The position numbers and the translations under genes were made by a program. The notes under the pieces are model-generated. The model was not told where the DNA came from and ran no database searches. It saw only the letters and a program-made list of their open reading frames with translations. Source: Desulfobotulus mexicanus (lineage in GTDB: Bacteria > Desulfobacterota > Desulfobacteria > Desulfobacterales > ASO4-4). Taken from it: DNA of 64,000 nt. Shown piece after piece: positions 19,048 through 28,394 of the stretch. Every line of letters starts with the position of its first letter. The stretch's first letter is position 1. Location: NCBI RefSeq assembly GCF_006175995.1, contig NZ_VDMB01000001.1, positions 307,799 through 371,798 on the forward strand, read 5' to 3'.

Positions 19048-21237
19048 ATGAAGAAACCTGTTATATTCAATGATCCTGAACAGATGGTGGATTTCATCAT
19101 TGAGAATGTGGGAAAAAAACTGGTGTTCGGGACACAGCTGGGTCTTGGAAAACCCAATAATATCCTCAATGCGGTGTACAGGCGCGTCCAGAAAGACCAG
19201 AGCATCAGTCTGCATATCATTACGGGTCTTTCCCTGGAGCCCCCCGTACCGGGAAGCGAGCTGGAACGTCGTTTTCTCGGTCCCCTTGTGGAAAGGGTAT
19301 GGGGTGGCTATGTGGAACTGGATTATGCAAGGGACATGCGCCTTAAGAAGCTGCCGCCCAATGTGACCATCAGCGAGTTTTTCTATAAGGCCGGGGCATT
19401 CATGAATAATGCCCATATGCAGCAGAACTACATCAACAGTAATTACACCCATGCGGCCCGTGACGTGAACCTCAACGGCATGAATGTGGCGGGAGCCCTT
19501 CTGGGCAAAAAAGAGATCAATGGGCAGCTCAAGTACTCTGTGGGATGTAATGCGGATACGGCCATTGATGCAGTAGATATCATGAAGGCTAAATGCGAGA
19601 AGGGTTTCAAAGGGATAGCCATTGGTGAGATTAATAATAATCTCCCCTTCATGTTCGGTGATGCCGTTACGGAGCCTGAAGTTTTTGATGCTATCCTGGA
19701 AAGCCCCCAGAGCGATTACAGGCTTTTTGGAGCGCCCAAGGAATCCATCAATACAATTGATTACTGCATCGGCCTGCATGCCAGTGCCCTGATTCCTGAT
19801 GATGGCACCCTGCAGATAGGTATCGGCTCCCTGGGTGATGCCATTACCTATGGACTCACCGTGCGCCACAAGCATAATGATCAGTACAAGAAGCTGCTGA
19901 ACGAAGCAGGGATCATGGACAAGTACAAGGACATGATTGATACTTGGGGTGGAACAGATCCCTTTAAAAAAGGTCTTTACGGATCCACCGAAATGCTGGT
20001 GGACACCTTTGTGGACCTTTATAAGGAAGGCATCATGAACCGCAGGGTCTATGATGATATCCGAATTCAGAGGGTGGTCAATGCCGGTCTCTTTACCGAT
20101 GACAGAAATGTAACTCCTGAAGGCTTCCGTCAGATTATTGTGGATGGCGGTGTGCACCGGGTACTCACGGAAAAGGATGTGACTTTCCTTAAGCGATTCG
20201 GTGTTCTGAAGGAGAGTGTTGTCTATCAGGATGGTAAGCTGGTGGATGGTGGCACTACCGTGTCTGCTGATATGGGAGATGTGGAAAACCTTAAGGTTGT
20301 TGCCGGAACCATGCTGGGGGATAAGCTTAAGGAGGGTTACTGGGCCCATGCGGGTTTCTATCTCGGGCCCCTGAAGCTTTATGAGACACTCAATGCAATG
20401 AGTGACGAAGAGAGGGCGCTGATTAACATGACCAGCGTACTCAATGTAAACCAGCTTTATTCAAACAATAAGTACGGCAGCCTTGAGCTGAGGGTGTTGC
20501 AGCGTAAAAACGCCCGTTTCATCAATGCGGGTCTTATGGTGACCCTGTCCGGCATGGTTGTTTCGGACAGCCTGGACAACCTGAAGGTGGTTTCCGGTAT
20601 CGGTGGTCAGTATAACTTTGTGGCCATGGCCCATGCCCTTGCGGATGCCAGGGGTGCCCTTATGATCCGGGCCACCCGCGGGGAAGGTCCGAAAACAGTT
20701 TCCAATGTTGTTTTCAATTACGGTCACTGCTCCGTACCCCGTCACCTGAGGGATATTATTATTACGGAATATGGTATTGCGGATCTCAGGGGGCAGTCCG
20801 ATAAGAATGTTATCAAGCAGCTTTTGAATGTGGCTGATTCCCGTTTCCAGGAAGGTCTGCTGGAAAAAGCCAAGCAGGCGGGCAAGATTGAGGCGGATTA
20901 CAAAATTCCCGATGCTTTCCGGAATAATTATCCTGAAAAGCTGGAGAAAGTAATTGCGCCATATAAAAAGGACGGCCTGTTCGGACCCTTCCCCTTTGGT
21001 ACTGTCTTTACGGACGAGGAAATTGCCATCGGCAAGGCTTTGAGAACATTTAAGACCAAGGCGGAGATCAGCAAGTTTGCCGCAGCCAAGGGTGTTATCG
21101 GTCAGTTTATGGCATCTGTTCCTGAATCGGCAAAGCCCTATCTCAAGCGGATGGACCTTGAAAACCCTGCAAACTTTAAAGAAAAAGCCATGCAGAAGGT
21201 TGTTCTCTGTGCCCTGAAGGATACGGGCGCAATCTAA
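19048..21237 (+). CDS. Long-form acetyl-CoA hydrolase/CoA-transferase family protein
   Basis: A 729-residue cytoplasmic enzyme of the same superfamily as the divergent neighbour but of the long type. The loop IGIGSLGDA (about residues 259-267), the STEM motif with the predicted catalytic Glu near residue 315 followed by DLYKEG, and the C-terminal half ending with HCSVPRHLRDIIITEYGIADLRG correspond to parts of the 449-residue protein, with inserts and a C-terminal extension of about 110 residues. GGGGGAAG precedes ATG 19048. A hairpin at 21263-21300 follows. It may act in acetate/acyl exchange during fermentation or fatty-acid oxidation; substrate is unknown. Confidence 0.85.
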   Translation: MKKPVIFNDPEQMVDFIIENVGKKLVFGTQLGLGKPNNILNAVYRRVQKDQSISLHIITGLSLEPPVPGSELERRFLGPLVERVWGGYVELDYARDMRLKKLPPNVTISEFFYKAGAFMNNAHMQQNYINSNYTHAARDVNLNGMNVAGALLGKKEINGQLKYSVGCNADTAIDAVDIMKAKCEKGFKGIAIGEINNNLPFMFGDAVTEPEVFDAILESPQSDYRLFGAPKESINTIDYCIGLHASALIPDDGTLQIGIGSLGDAITYGLTVRHKHNDQYKKLLNEAGIMDKYKDMIDTWGGTDPFKKGLYGSTEMLVDTFVDLYKEGIMNRRVYDDIRIQRVVNAGLFTDDRNVTPEGFRQIIVDGGVHRVLTEKDVTFLKRFGVLKESVVYQDGKLVDGGTTVSADMGDVENLKVVAGTMLGDKLKEGYWAHAGFYLGPLKLYETLNAMSDEERALINMTSVLNVNQLYSNNKYGSLELRVLQRKNARFINAGLMVTLSGMVVSDSLDNLKVVSGIGGQYNFVAMAHALADARGALMIRATRGEGPKTVSNVVFNYGHCSVPRHLRDIIITEYGIADLRGQSDKNVIKQLLNVADSRFQEGLLEKAKQAGKIEADYKIPDAFRNNYPEKLEKVIAPYKKDGLFGPFPFGTVFTDEEIAIGKALRTFKTKAEISKFAAAKGVIGQFMASVPESAKPYLKRMDLENPANFKEKAMQKVVLCALKDTGAI

Positions 21238-21262
21238 GGAATTCAGTTTTTTTACTCTATAT

Positions 21263-21300
21263 ATAAAGCCGGTTTTTCCAGAAGGGAAAACCGGCTTTAT
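21263..21300 (+). terminator. Terminator-like hairpin after the long CoA-transferase
   Basis: ATAAAGCCGGTTTTTCC pairs with GGGAAAACCGGCTTTAT over AGAA, a long near-perfect stem. The U-rich tail is weak. The rest of the 441-base gap before lysA is foldback copy 4. Confidence 0.7.
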
Positions 21301-21313
21301 GGTTTGGTCGGAA

Positions 21314-21661
21314 GTAATTGTTCAGCACAATTTTCTAAGTATCATACTTGGCAGACAGATGGACAGGCACCCAAGCTATTTGCTCGTGACGCAATCTTCT
21401 TCGGGAGCTTCTTGCCCTGTGCTGAATCGCCAAAACTTGTCGGCACAGGCAGAATGAACATTTTTATTTCCATATCAAACTTAAGTACGCTGCCTTTTGT
21501 GCCGACTTCAGACAGTTGGCGATTCTTTACGCACAGGCCTTTAAAGCTCTGATCCGAAACGATTGCAACGTCACTTGCAAATAGCCATGGAGCCTTGCAA
21601 TAGTACGAAGCTGCTGAAATTACAATGCTGGTATTGCTGAATAAAATATGCTGAGCAGTTA
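21314..21661 (+). repeat. Foldback intergenic repeat, copy 4 (plain)
   Basis: Forward copy with edges GTAATTGTTCAGCAC and ATGCTGAGCAGTTA, about 348 bp, no nested hairpin. It lies between the convergent CoA-transferase and lysA genes and ends 17 bases before the lysA stop. The GTGCGGAAGCGG arm has drifted to GTGCTGAATCGC, with the opposite arm changed to GGCGATTC, which would keep the pairing (a compensatory pair of changes). Confidence 0.9.
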
Positions 21662-21678
21662 GGACAGGATTTTAAAAA

Positions 21679-22938
21679 TCACGGATTCAGCCTGCTTTCC
21701 TGAAAGGTGAGGGTGGTAAAAAGATCCTCTATGGTTTCTCCCCTGCGTATGCGGGAGATGCCTCCGTCTTCATGGAAGAGCAGTTCCTGGGGCCTAAGCT
21801 GGCCGTTGTAGTTGAAACCCATGGCATGGCCGTGGGCACCGGTGTCATGGATGACGAGAAGGTCTCCTTCCTCCACCGGGGGCAGGGGCCTCTGGACTGC
21901 AAACTTGTCGTTGTTTTCACAGAGGGCACCTACCACGTCCACGGGCTGATCTGTCGGGCTGCTGTCTTTTCCCAGAACATCGATATGGTGGTAGGCATCA
22001 TACATCCCCGGTCGCATGAGCGAAGACATGCAGGCATCTACGCCAACATAGCTGCGGTAGGTCTCCTTGTGATTGATGGCCCGGGTCACCAGCACGCCAT
22101 GGGGACCGGTCATAAAACGGCCGGACTCCATGAAAAGGGCGGGCATGTATCCCCGTTTTTCTTCAAAATCTTTGAAAAGGGCTGTGACTTCTTTTCCCAT
22201 GGCTTCCAGGTCCAGCGGTGAATCCTCCGGTCTGTAGGGAATGCCAAGCCCGCCTCCGATATTGAGGAAATCAAATCGTATGCCCAGGGCATCTTCCGTA
22301 TCTGCCGCAAGGGTGAGGAGCATGCGTGCTGTTTCCACCATATAGGTATAATTTCTCTCATTGGATACCACCATGGTGTGCATGCCAAAGCGGGTGGCTC
22401 CCCTTTCCATGGCAGCCCTGTAGGCGGGAATCACCTGTTCGTGGGTGATGCCGTATTTGGCTTCCACGGGATTACCGATGATGGCATTTCCTGTGCGTCT
22501 GGGACCGGGGTTGTAACGGAAGCAGATGGTTTCAGGCATCACGGGAACCTTGGGAATGAGACTGATGTCATCAAGGTTGAGAATGCAGCCCCCGTTTTCA
22601 AGGGCCATGTCAAAATCTTCCTGTGATGTGTTGTTGGATGTGAACAGGATGTCCTGCTGGCCTGCACCGATCTTCCTTGCCAGGGTCAGTTCGGCTCTGG
22701 AGCTGCAGTCAAAGCCAAATCCCATGGATTGCATGAGTTTGAGGATGGAGGGATTGGGCAGGGCCTTGACGGCATAATATTCCCTGAAACCCGGAATCCC
22801 GCTGAAATGTTTTTTCAGCTTTGCACCGGTTTCCAGAATGCCCTTTTCGTCATAAATGTGAAAAGGGGTGCCAAAGTGGGCTGCAATTTCAGGCAGCCGG
22901 GGAAAAAGACGGTCTTTGAACTCTCCGGACATGGGCAT
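21679..22938 (-). CDS. lysA: Diaminopimelate decarboxylase
   Basis: Converts meso-diaminopimelate to lysine using PLP, the last step of lysine synthesis. The 419-residue product is a fold-type III decarboxylase: PLP lysine 58 in YYAVKALPNP, HTMVVSNE strand, the glycine loop NIGGGLGIPY, the substrate-side ESGRFMTGPHG, and C-terminal CENNDKF and HDTGAHGHAMGFNYNG segments. AAAGGAG lies eight bases before ATG 22938. The HDTGAHGHAMG and CENNDKF forms separate it from the carboxynorspermidine and arginine/ornithine decarboxylases. It is followed upstream on the same strand by an Lrp-type regulator, which could be linked to amino-acid control. Confidence 0.9.
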   Translation of the reverse strand: MPMSGEFKDRLFPRLPEIAAHFGTPFHIYDEKGILETGAKLKKHFSGIPGFREYYAVKALPNPSILKLMQSMGFGFDCSSRAELTLARKIGAGQQDILFTSNNTSQEDFDMALENGGCILNLDDISLIPKVPVMPETICFRYNPGPRRTGNAIIGNPVEAKYGITHEQVIPAYRAAMERGATRFGMHTMVVSNERNYTYMVETARMLLTLAADTEDALGIRFDFLNIGGGLGIPYRPEDSPLDLEAMGKEVTALFKDFEEKRGYMPALFMESGRFMTGPHGVLVTRAINHKETYRSYVGVDACMSSLMRPGMYDAYHHIDVLGKDSSPTDQPVDVVGALCENNDKFAVQRPLPPVEEGDLLVIHDTGAHGHAMGFNYNGQLRPQELLFHEDGGISRIRRGETIEDLFTTLTFQESRLNP

Positions 22939-23010
22939 GGGAAGGGGCTCCTTTCAGATCGCTGTGACAGAGGGGCTCTTTTATTTCAAAAGTGCTTTAT
23001 ATGTTTTTTA

Positions 23011-23421
23011 GTAATTATTCAGAACGGTTTATTCCAAACTGCCAATGCTGTAATTGCAGCAGCTTCGTACTATTGCAAGGCTCCATGGCTATTTGCAAGT
23101 GACATTGCAATCGTTTCGGATCAGAGCTTTGTCCGGCACTCAAGCCAGAAACCCAGAGCCTGCGATGAAAACAATGGGCTTTTGCAAGCTTGAGTGCCGG
23201 AGTGCTAATAAAAGCGGCAAGCTGTCTGAGCCGCCACAAAGGCAGCGTGCTTAAGCCTGCTATGGCAATCAAAAAGCTTATTCTGCCTGTGGCGGGGAGT
23301 TTTTGCCGCTTCCGCACAGGGCAAGAAGCTCCCGAATAAGATTGCGTCATGGGCAAATAGCCTGGGGCCTGTGCATCTGTCTTGCAGCTATGGTACTTAG
23401 AAAACTACGCTGAACAGTTAC
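23011..23421 (-). repeat. Foldback intergenic repeat, copy 5
   Basis: Reverse copy filling most of the 488-base gap between the lrp-like gene and lysA, both on the minus strand. The edges are GTAATTATTCAGAAC and CGCTGAACAGTTAC. It carries a nested 70-bp hairpin (23132-23201). TTTTTTA occurs on both outer sides (just before 23011 and at about 23424), a possible target duplication though low in complexity. It ends five bases before the regulator's stop codon. Confidence 0.9.
23132..23201. repeat. Nested 70-bp hairpin in foldback copy 5
   Basis: The stem is TCCGGCACTCAAGC with GCTTGAGTGCCGGA, and the loop has its own sequence. It is followed by GTGCTAATA, as in copies 1 and 3. Confidence 0.85.
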
Positions 23422-23426
23422 CTTTT

Positions 23427-23912
23427 TTATACTGTGCTGCTGCGGGTTTCAGGGCTGATGGCATCCAGCGGAATTGTGGCGCTTTCCTTGTGGGTGGCCA
23501 GGGCAATCCGCGTATTGACCCTTGCAATGCCCGGAAGGCCTGCAATCTGTTTTTGAATCGTATGGTGAAGTTCTGCAACACAGGAGCTGCGCATTTTCAC
23601 AAGAAAGACATCATCTCCGGAGACAAAATGTACCTCCTGGGTGTCGGGAAGGGCTGTCAGTGCCGCAGCCACATCCTCATATGCTTCCGGTCGGACAAGG
23701 GAGATCTGTAAAAAGGCCACCAGATTCCGGTGCAGTTTTTCAGGGTTCAGACGGACTTCATAGCCGTCTATGATACCCTGTTTTTCCAGTTTCCGGATAC
23801 GTTCCAGTACTGCTGAGGGAGCAAGGCCCACCTGCCGGGCCACTTCCACATTGGGAATCCTGGCCTTTTCCTGAAGTATTTTCAGAATCTGCAGACTGAT
23901 ATCATCGATCAT
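23427..23912 (-). CDS. Lrp/AsnC-family transcriptional regulator
   Basis: A 161-residue DNA-binding protein that likely senses an amino acid. An N-terminal helix-turn-helix (DDISLQILKILQEKARIPNVEVA through PSAVLERIRKLEKQGIIDGY, in two parts) is followed by the RAM ligand domain from about residue 70 (VAFLQISLV, VHFVSGDDVFLVKM). ATG 23912 makes the protein start at the usual MIDDISLQIL; the frame extends back to 24002, where the extra 30 residues look non-homologous. It lies between the helicase and lysA on the same strand, separated from lysA by foldback copy 5. Control of lysA is possible but unproven. Confidence 0.88.
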   Translation of the reverse strand: MIDDISLQILKILQEKARIPNVEVARQVGLAPSAVLERIRKLEKQGIIDGYEVRLNPEKLHRNLVAFLQISLVRPEAYEDVAAALTALPDTQEVHFVSGDDVFLVKMRSSCVAELHHTIQKQIAGLPGIARVNTRIALATHKESATIPLDAISPETRSSTV

Positions 23913-24029
23913 GCTGTTTTTCTTTCTTGCTTTCTCGGGATACGGCCCTTGATCAGGGCCATTTTTAAGGGCATGGTATTCCTGTTTTGCCATCTTGGTC
24001 AAGAATAAAATTATCAGAATTCTATTTTA

Positions 24030-25481
24030 TTATGAATAATCTTCTGGGAAGAGTCTGTTCCACTCGTCTTTATTCTGATTCTCACCGTAAACACGGAGGC
24101 GATGCCGGGCCATGGACGTGAGAACATCCACATTGATATCCACGTAATCAAAAACCCTTGCGGTTTTTTTTTCGTCCGAAGGTCTAAGGATTCGGCCGAG
24201 GTATTGCAGGAGACGACCGGAAAAACGGATGGGCGTGGCGAGAAACAGGGTGGAGAGATCTCTGCAGTCAAAACCCTCACCAATGAGCTGGCCTGTGGCC
24301 ACCAGCACCTGTACTTCACCTGCATCCAGGTCCTCCATGACTTCTTTTCTTTCCGCCGCCTTGAGATCTCCGGTGAGCAGGGATGCCTGGATTTTATGGC
24401 CATAACGGAGCAGGCCGTGGAGAATTTCACAATGCTGACGTCTGTCGGAGAGAACCAGCATCACACCATCTCCGTGTATGCGGCACTGCCGGGCCACATC
24501 TTCGGCAATGAGATGGTTTCTGTCTTTGTCCGTGATGAGTTCCTTCATCATTTTTGCGTAAGCTGTTACGGGGTCGTGGAAGGGTTTGAAATCCGTTTTC
24601 CGGAAATGGACCTCCGCTGCCAGAATATCCCCGTTCCGGACCAGCTTTCTGGAGTCTACAGCGTGATGAACGTCGCCCAGATACCAGAAAATAAGCCGGG
24701 CCAGATTATCTCTTCGAAAAAGGGTGGCTGAGAGCCCAAGGCTGTAACGGGCGGGAAAGGCGGAAACGGCGTCTGTGAAGGTTTTTGAAGGTGTCCTGTG
24801 GCACTCGTCCACAATGATGTGGCCAATATGGGGGCTGATTTCTTCTTTATTTTTTACAAGGCTCTGGACGAGGGCCACGGTAATTTTTTCTCCGGTCCGG
24901 TTTTTTCCGCCGCCGATCATGCCTATAAGGTCTTTGGGAATGCCCAGAAACTGTTCAATGCGGGATGCCCATTGCAGGGCCAGCTCCCGGGTGTGGACCA
25001 CAATGAGGGCTGGTTGTTTCCTTGCGGCCACCAGAGCCAGAGCCATGACGGTTTTTCCTGCACCCGTAGGGGCATTGAGGGTGCCGAATTCTTTGGCAGC
25101 CATGGCAGAGACGGCCTGCTTCTGGAAATCTTTGAGGGTTCCTGTAAAATTAAATTCAACTTCCGGAAGGCAGAGGCGTTGGTCTTCCAGTTCCCAGGAG
25201 AGATTGTGGCTGCGGAGCATCAGCATAAGACTTCGGGTAAATCCCCTTGGGATACGAAGGGAGCCTTCTTTTTCTTCGGTATAAAAAAAAAGGTGTTTTG
25301 CAGTGTTGCCGTTCCATCTTCCCATGCGCTGATTTTCCAGCCATTTCGGGTTTTCCATGCGGAGTGTCCGGCACAGATCTTCTTTCAGTTGCTCCGGCAG
25401 GCGGAGTACCTCAAGGTCCCGGCTCAGCCGGAGTATAGGGAGGGAATTGGTATTCCCGGTTGAAAAGGATGTGGTCTGCAT
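24030..25481 (-). CDS. DEAD/DEAH-box superfamily II helicase
   Basis: ATP-dependent nucleic-acid helicase or translocase of the XPB/UvsW-like group, 483 residues. After an N-terminal domain of about 115 residues come a Q-like FQKQAV segment, motif I APTGAGKT (137-144), motif II DECH (225-228), motif III SAT in LGLSATLF, and motif VI QYLGRILRP near the end of the second RecA domain. A role in DNA repair or in RNA metabolism cannot be distinguished. It diverges from the HD-GYP gene across 276 bases that show no strong promoter consensus. Confidence 0.88.
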   Translation of the reverse strand: MQTTSFSTGNTNSLPILRLSRDLEVLRLPEQLKEDLCRTLRMENPKWLENQRMGRWNGNTAKHLFFYTEEKEGSLRIPRGFTRSLMLMLRSHNLSWELEDQRLCLPEVEFNFTGTLKDFQKQAVSAMAAKEFGTLNAPTGAGKTVMALALVAARKQPALIVVHTRELALQWASRIEQFLGIPKDLIGMIGGGKNRTGEKITVALVQSLVKNKEEISPHIGHIIVDECHRTPSKTFTDAVSAFPARYSLGLSATLFRRDNLARLIFWYLGDVHHAVDSRKLVRNGDILAAEVHFRKTDFKPFHDPVTAYAKMMKELITDKDRNHLIAEDVARQCRIHGDGVMLVLSDRRQHCEILHGLLRYGHKIQASLLTGDLKAAERKEVMEDLDAGEVQVLVATGQLIGEGFDCRDLSTLFLATPIRFSGRLLQYLGRILRPSDEKKTARVFDYVDINVDVLTSMARHRLRVYGENQNKDEWNRLFPEDYS

Positions 25482-25757
25482 GATAGAATAAAATTCTGCA
25501 TTTGGAATTACAGGAGATGGTTCCTTGAGGGCACGGCTTTCCGCTATTCCGGTACAGAAGCCCCCGGTTGTTGTCGTAAGTCTGTCTTAGGACAGAGACC
25601 GCATGAAAACCAGCTTTTTTTGAATTTTTCAATACAATGACAGCAGAGGATCATTTTTTGTCCTGTATGCGGGTTCTGCTTTCAGTATTATTGTTTTGTA
25701 TGTTGAATCATCCGTATGCATTTTTTGATGTATGTGTCTGAAAAAGGATGCCAGGGC

Positions 25758-27266
25758 ATGGGAAAAGAGGATAAAAAAGAAACTATTCTTTTTGTTGATG
25801 ATGAAATAAGTATTCTTGAAATTGCTCAGGAATTTTTTCAGCATAAAGGGTACCGGGTCTTTACGGCGGTGAATGGCGTTAAGGCCCTTGAAATCTTAGA
25901 AAAAGAACGTATTGGATGCTGTTTTACGGATATAAATATGCCGGAAATGGACGGACTTGAGCTGGCTGAACATATCCGGCGCATGGATAATACACTGCCT
26001 GTTGTGGTCATGACTGGATACCCTTCTTTAGAAAATACCATCCGGACCTTAAAAAATGGTGTTGTGGATTTTCTGATCAAGCCTGTGAATCTCAATCAGA
26101 TGGATCTTTGTGTAAAGCGGGTGCTGCGGGAACGCAGGCTTTTTGTGGAAAACCTTCTTCTGAAAGAGGAGGTGGCCCGCAAGGTTCAGCTGGAAAGTCT
26201 GAACAGGGATCTGGAAGCCCGTGTTTCGGAGCTGGGAATTCTGAACCGTATCATGGATGCCTTCACCCATGTTCCGGAAAGCGGGGATGTGTTCCGCCGC
26301 CTGGTCGATATGGCCCGTGAGTTCTGTTTTGCAAGTGCTGCCTGGTTTTATGTGGTAAATGATCTTTTTCCTTTTCCCAGAGAAGTGGCTGCGGTTTCGG
26401 GAATGGTTCCGGGGGCAGGCGGTCCGGATTCCGGCCTGTCAATGCTGCTGCAGGATGTGGCATCGGACGGTCTTCCTTTTCTTTTGAAAAATAATCCCAT
26501 GGATGGATCTCTGCCGGATAATGTGGGTTCTGCAATGGTTATTCCCCTCAAAATCAGGGAAAAAGTCTTTGGCCTTCTTTATGCGGTCAGGGAAAAATCC
26601 GGGGGTGCCTTTGTTGATAAGGATCTTTATTATGCCAGTGCCATGGCGGTGCATGCGGCCCATGCCATAGAAAACCTTGCATTGTATGAAAATATTTATG
26701 AAAATCTTTTTGCAACCCTCTATGCTTTTGTTTCTGCCATAGAAGCCAAGGATGCCTATACCCAGCAGCATTCGAACCGGGTTGCCGATCTTTCCGTTCT
26801 TCTGGGCAGGGAGCTGGGGCTGGATGCGGAATCTCTGGATGTCCTGCTTTTTGCCGGTCGCCTGCATGACATTGGTAAAATTGGTGTGCGGGATGAGGTG
26901 CTGCTTAAACCTGGTCGCCTGAATGATGCTGAATATGAGGCCATCAAGGAGCATCCGGTTATTGGTGCGGGCATAGTGAGTAAACTCGGACTCTGGAACC
27001 GTGAGCAGGAAATTATTCTGTACCACCACGAGCGTTATGATGGCACTGGCTATCCCAAGGGGCTTTCCGGGAAGGAAATTCCTTTTTTGGCCCGTATTCT
27101 CAGTGTTGCGGATGCCTACGATGCCATGGCTTCGGATCGTGCCTACCGCAGACGTATGGCAGAAAAGGATATTTTTTCTGTGATGCAGGAAGTACGGGGA
27201 AAACAGTTTGACCCTGAAATACTGGATGTTTTTTTACGGCTGGGCCAGGATGGGCGGCTTGCATGA
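25758..27266 (+). CDS. Response regulator with REC, GAF-like and HD-GYP domains (c-di-GMP phosphodiesterase)
   Basis: Likely degrades cyclic di-GMP in response to phosphorylation. The 502-residue product has a receiver domain (VDDE at 13-16, phospho-Asp 58 in FTDINMPEMDG, Lys in LIKPVN), a short coiled linker, a GAF-like domain (about 160-320), and an HD-GYP domain with the metal and signature motifs HDIGKIG, HHERYDGTGYP and ADAYDAM. All HD-GYP landmarks look intact. ATG 25758 has AAAGGA upstream; the frame begins earlier at 25716. Placed before PilZ, CheX and CheY genes, it probably tunes motility through c-di-GMP. Confidence 0.92.
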   Translation: MGKEDKKETILFVDDEISILEIAQEFFQHKGYRVFTAVNGVKALEILEKERIGCCFTDINMPEMDGLELAEHIRRMDNTLPVVVMTGYPSLENTIRTLKNGVVDFLIKPVNLNQMDLCVKRVLRERRLFVENLLLKEEVARKVQLESLNRDLEARVSELGILNRIMDAFTHVPESGDVFRRLVDMAREFCFASAAWFYVVNDLFPFPREVAAVSGMVPGAGGPDSGLSMLLQDVASDGLPFLLKNNPMDGSLPDNVGSAMVIPLKIREKVFGLLYAVREKSGGAFVDKDLYYASAMAVHAAHAIENLALYENIYENLFATLYAFVSAIEAKDAYTQQHSNRVADLSVLLGRELGLDAESLDVLLFAGRLHDIGKIGVRDEVLLKPGRLNDAEYEAIKEHPVIGAGIVSKLGLWNREQEIILYHHERYDGTGYPKGLSGKEIPFLARILSVADAYDAMASDRAYRRRMAEKDIFSVMQEVRGKQFDPEILDVFLRLGQDGRLA

Positions 27267-27389
27267 CAGAAGATGAACATCTGTGTTTTTTATGCAGGTC
27301 TTCAAAATAAATGTGTGAAAAAAATGAAAACAAGGTTTGATCTGCCTGAAAGTCATGACGGCGAATGATGTTTCCATGAAGGAGGCCAT

Positions 27390-27746
27390 ATGGTTGAAAC
27401 AGTGGATGGTATGGGTGAAAGGCGACGGATGAAGCGGGTGGCCTTTGAGACCGAGGTGCGTCTTCATGTGGGGGAACATGAGATTCGTGTTGAGGGGAGT
27501 TCTCTGGACCTGAGCCAGAAGGGGGTTTTTGTTGCTACGGAAGTTCCTTTAAAAGAAGGAACGGAATGCCGTGTGGAGATCCAGCTTTCCGGTATGGAAG
27601 AGCCGATCCGTCTTTTCATGAAGGGTAAAATTGCACGCATTGTTAATAAGGGGGTGGGCGTAGAATTCTTTGAAATGGATCTGGAAACTTTTACCCATTT
27701 ACGGAATGTGGTACTTTATAATAGTGATAATGGTGGTGGTTTATAA
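27390..27746 (+). CDS. PilZ-domain protein
   Basis: A 118-residue single-domain protein expected to bind cyclic di-GMP. The two binding motifs are present: an Arg-rich RRRMKR before the first strand and DLSQKG (D/NxSxxG class) about 30 residues later. GAAGGAGG precedes ATG 27390. It lies 124 bases after the HD-GYP phosphodiesterase and may be its c-di-GMP reader. PilZ proteins of this size often act on the flagellar motor; the partner here is not known. Confidence 0.85.
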   Translation: MVETVDGMGERRRMKRVAFETEVRLHVGEHEIRVEGSSLDLSQKGVFVATEVPLKEGTECRVEIQLSGMEEPIRLFMKGKIARIVNKGVGVEFFEMDLETFTHLRNVVLYNSDNGGGL

Positions 27747-27885
27747 TGGATAAAATATGGATCACCGTCTTGTGGTTTTTTTGAGCATGGCATTTAAAGT
27801 ATGAAGAACGACAGATTACAGTCAGGGCGTGTCAGAAACGTTATTTTATAATATACAGAAAAAATGTATCAGAGAGGAATCCTGC

Positions 27886-28347
27886 ATGGATGCAACACTG
27901 ATCAATCCTTTTATCAACGCAACCATCAATGTGCTGGAAACCATGGCCTTTGTTAAATCAAAGCCGGGTAAGCCTTTTTTAAAAAAGGAAGATGTGGCCC
28001 GGGGAGATGTTACCGGGGTTATCGGACTGACCGGTGCTGCCAATGGCACCATAGCCGTTACCTTTGACGAAGGTTCTATTTTAAAGGTGGTTTCCAATAT
28101 GTTCGGAGAACCCATGACGGAGCTTAACAGTGAGGTGGCCGATGCAGTGGGTGAGATTACCAATATGATATCCGGTCAGGCCCGTCGGGAGCTGGAAGGG
28201 CTGGGCAAGGTTTTTGAAGCGGCAATTCCCTCTGTGGTCAGCGGTAAGAATCATACCATTACCCATTATACGGATGGACCTAAGATTGCCATTCCCTTCA
28301 CAACGGAGGGCGGACAGTTTACAATTGAAGTCTGTCTGGAAAAGTAA
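27886..28347 (+). CDS. cheX: CheX-type CheY-P phosphatase
   Basis: Dephosphorylates CheY-P to end chemotactic signals. The 153-residue product carries the CheX/CheC-family catalytic helix EITNMISGQARREL, with the paired Glu and Asn, around residues 88-101, and the TGVIGLTGAANGTIAV strand pair before it. GAGAGGAA precedes ATG 27886; the frame begins upstream at 27829 without a ribosome site. It is followed after 47 bases by cheY, its likely substrate. Confidence 0.88.
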   Translation: MDATLINPFINATINVLETMAFVKSKPGKPFLKKEDVARGDVTGVIGLTGAANGTIAVTFDEGSILKVVSNMFGEPMTELNSEVADAVGEITNMISGQARRELEGLGKVFEAAIPSVVSGKNHTITHYTDGPKIAIPFTTEGGQFTIEVCLEK

Positions 28348-28394
28348 CTTCTCAATTTGGCTGCAAATACTGCAAGAAAAGGAGCTTATTTCCC

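Noticed and set aside
19024..20349. 441-residue minus-strand frame over the long CoA-transferase
   Set aside because: Antisense shadow of a well-identified gene. No ribosome site and no recognisable domain.
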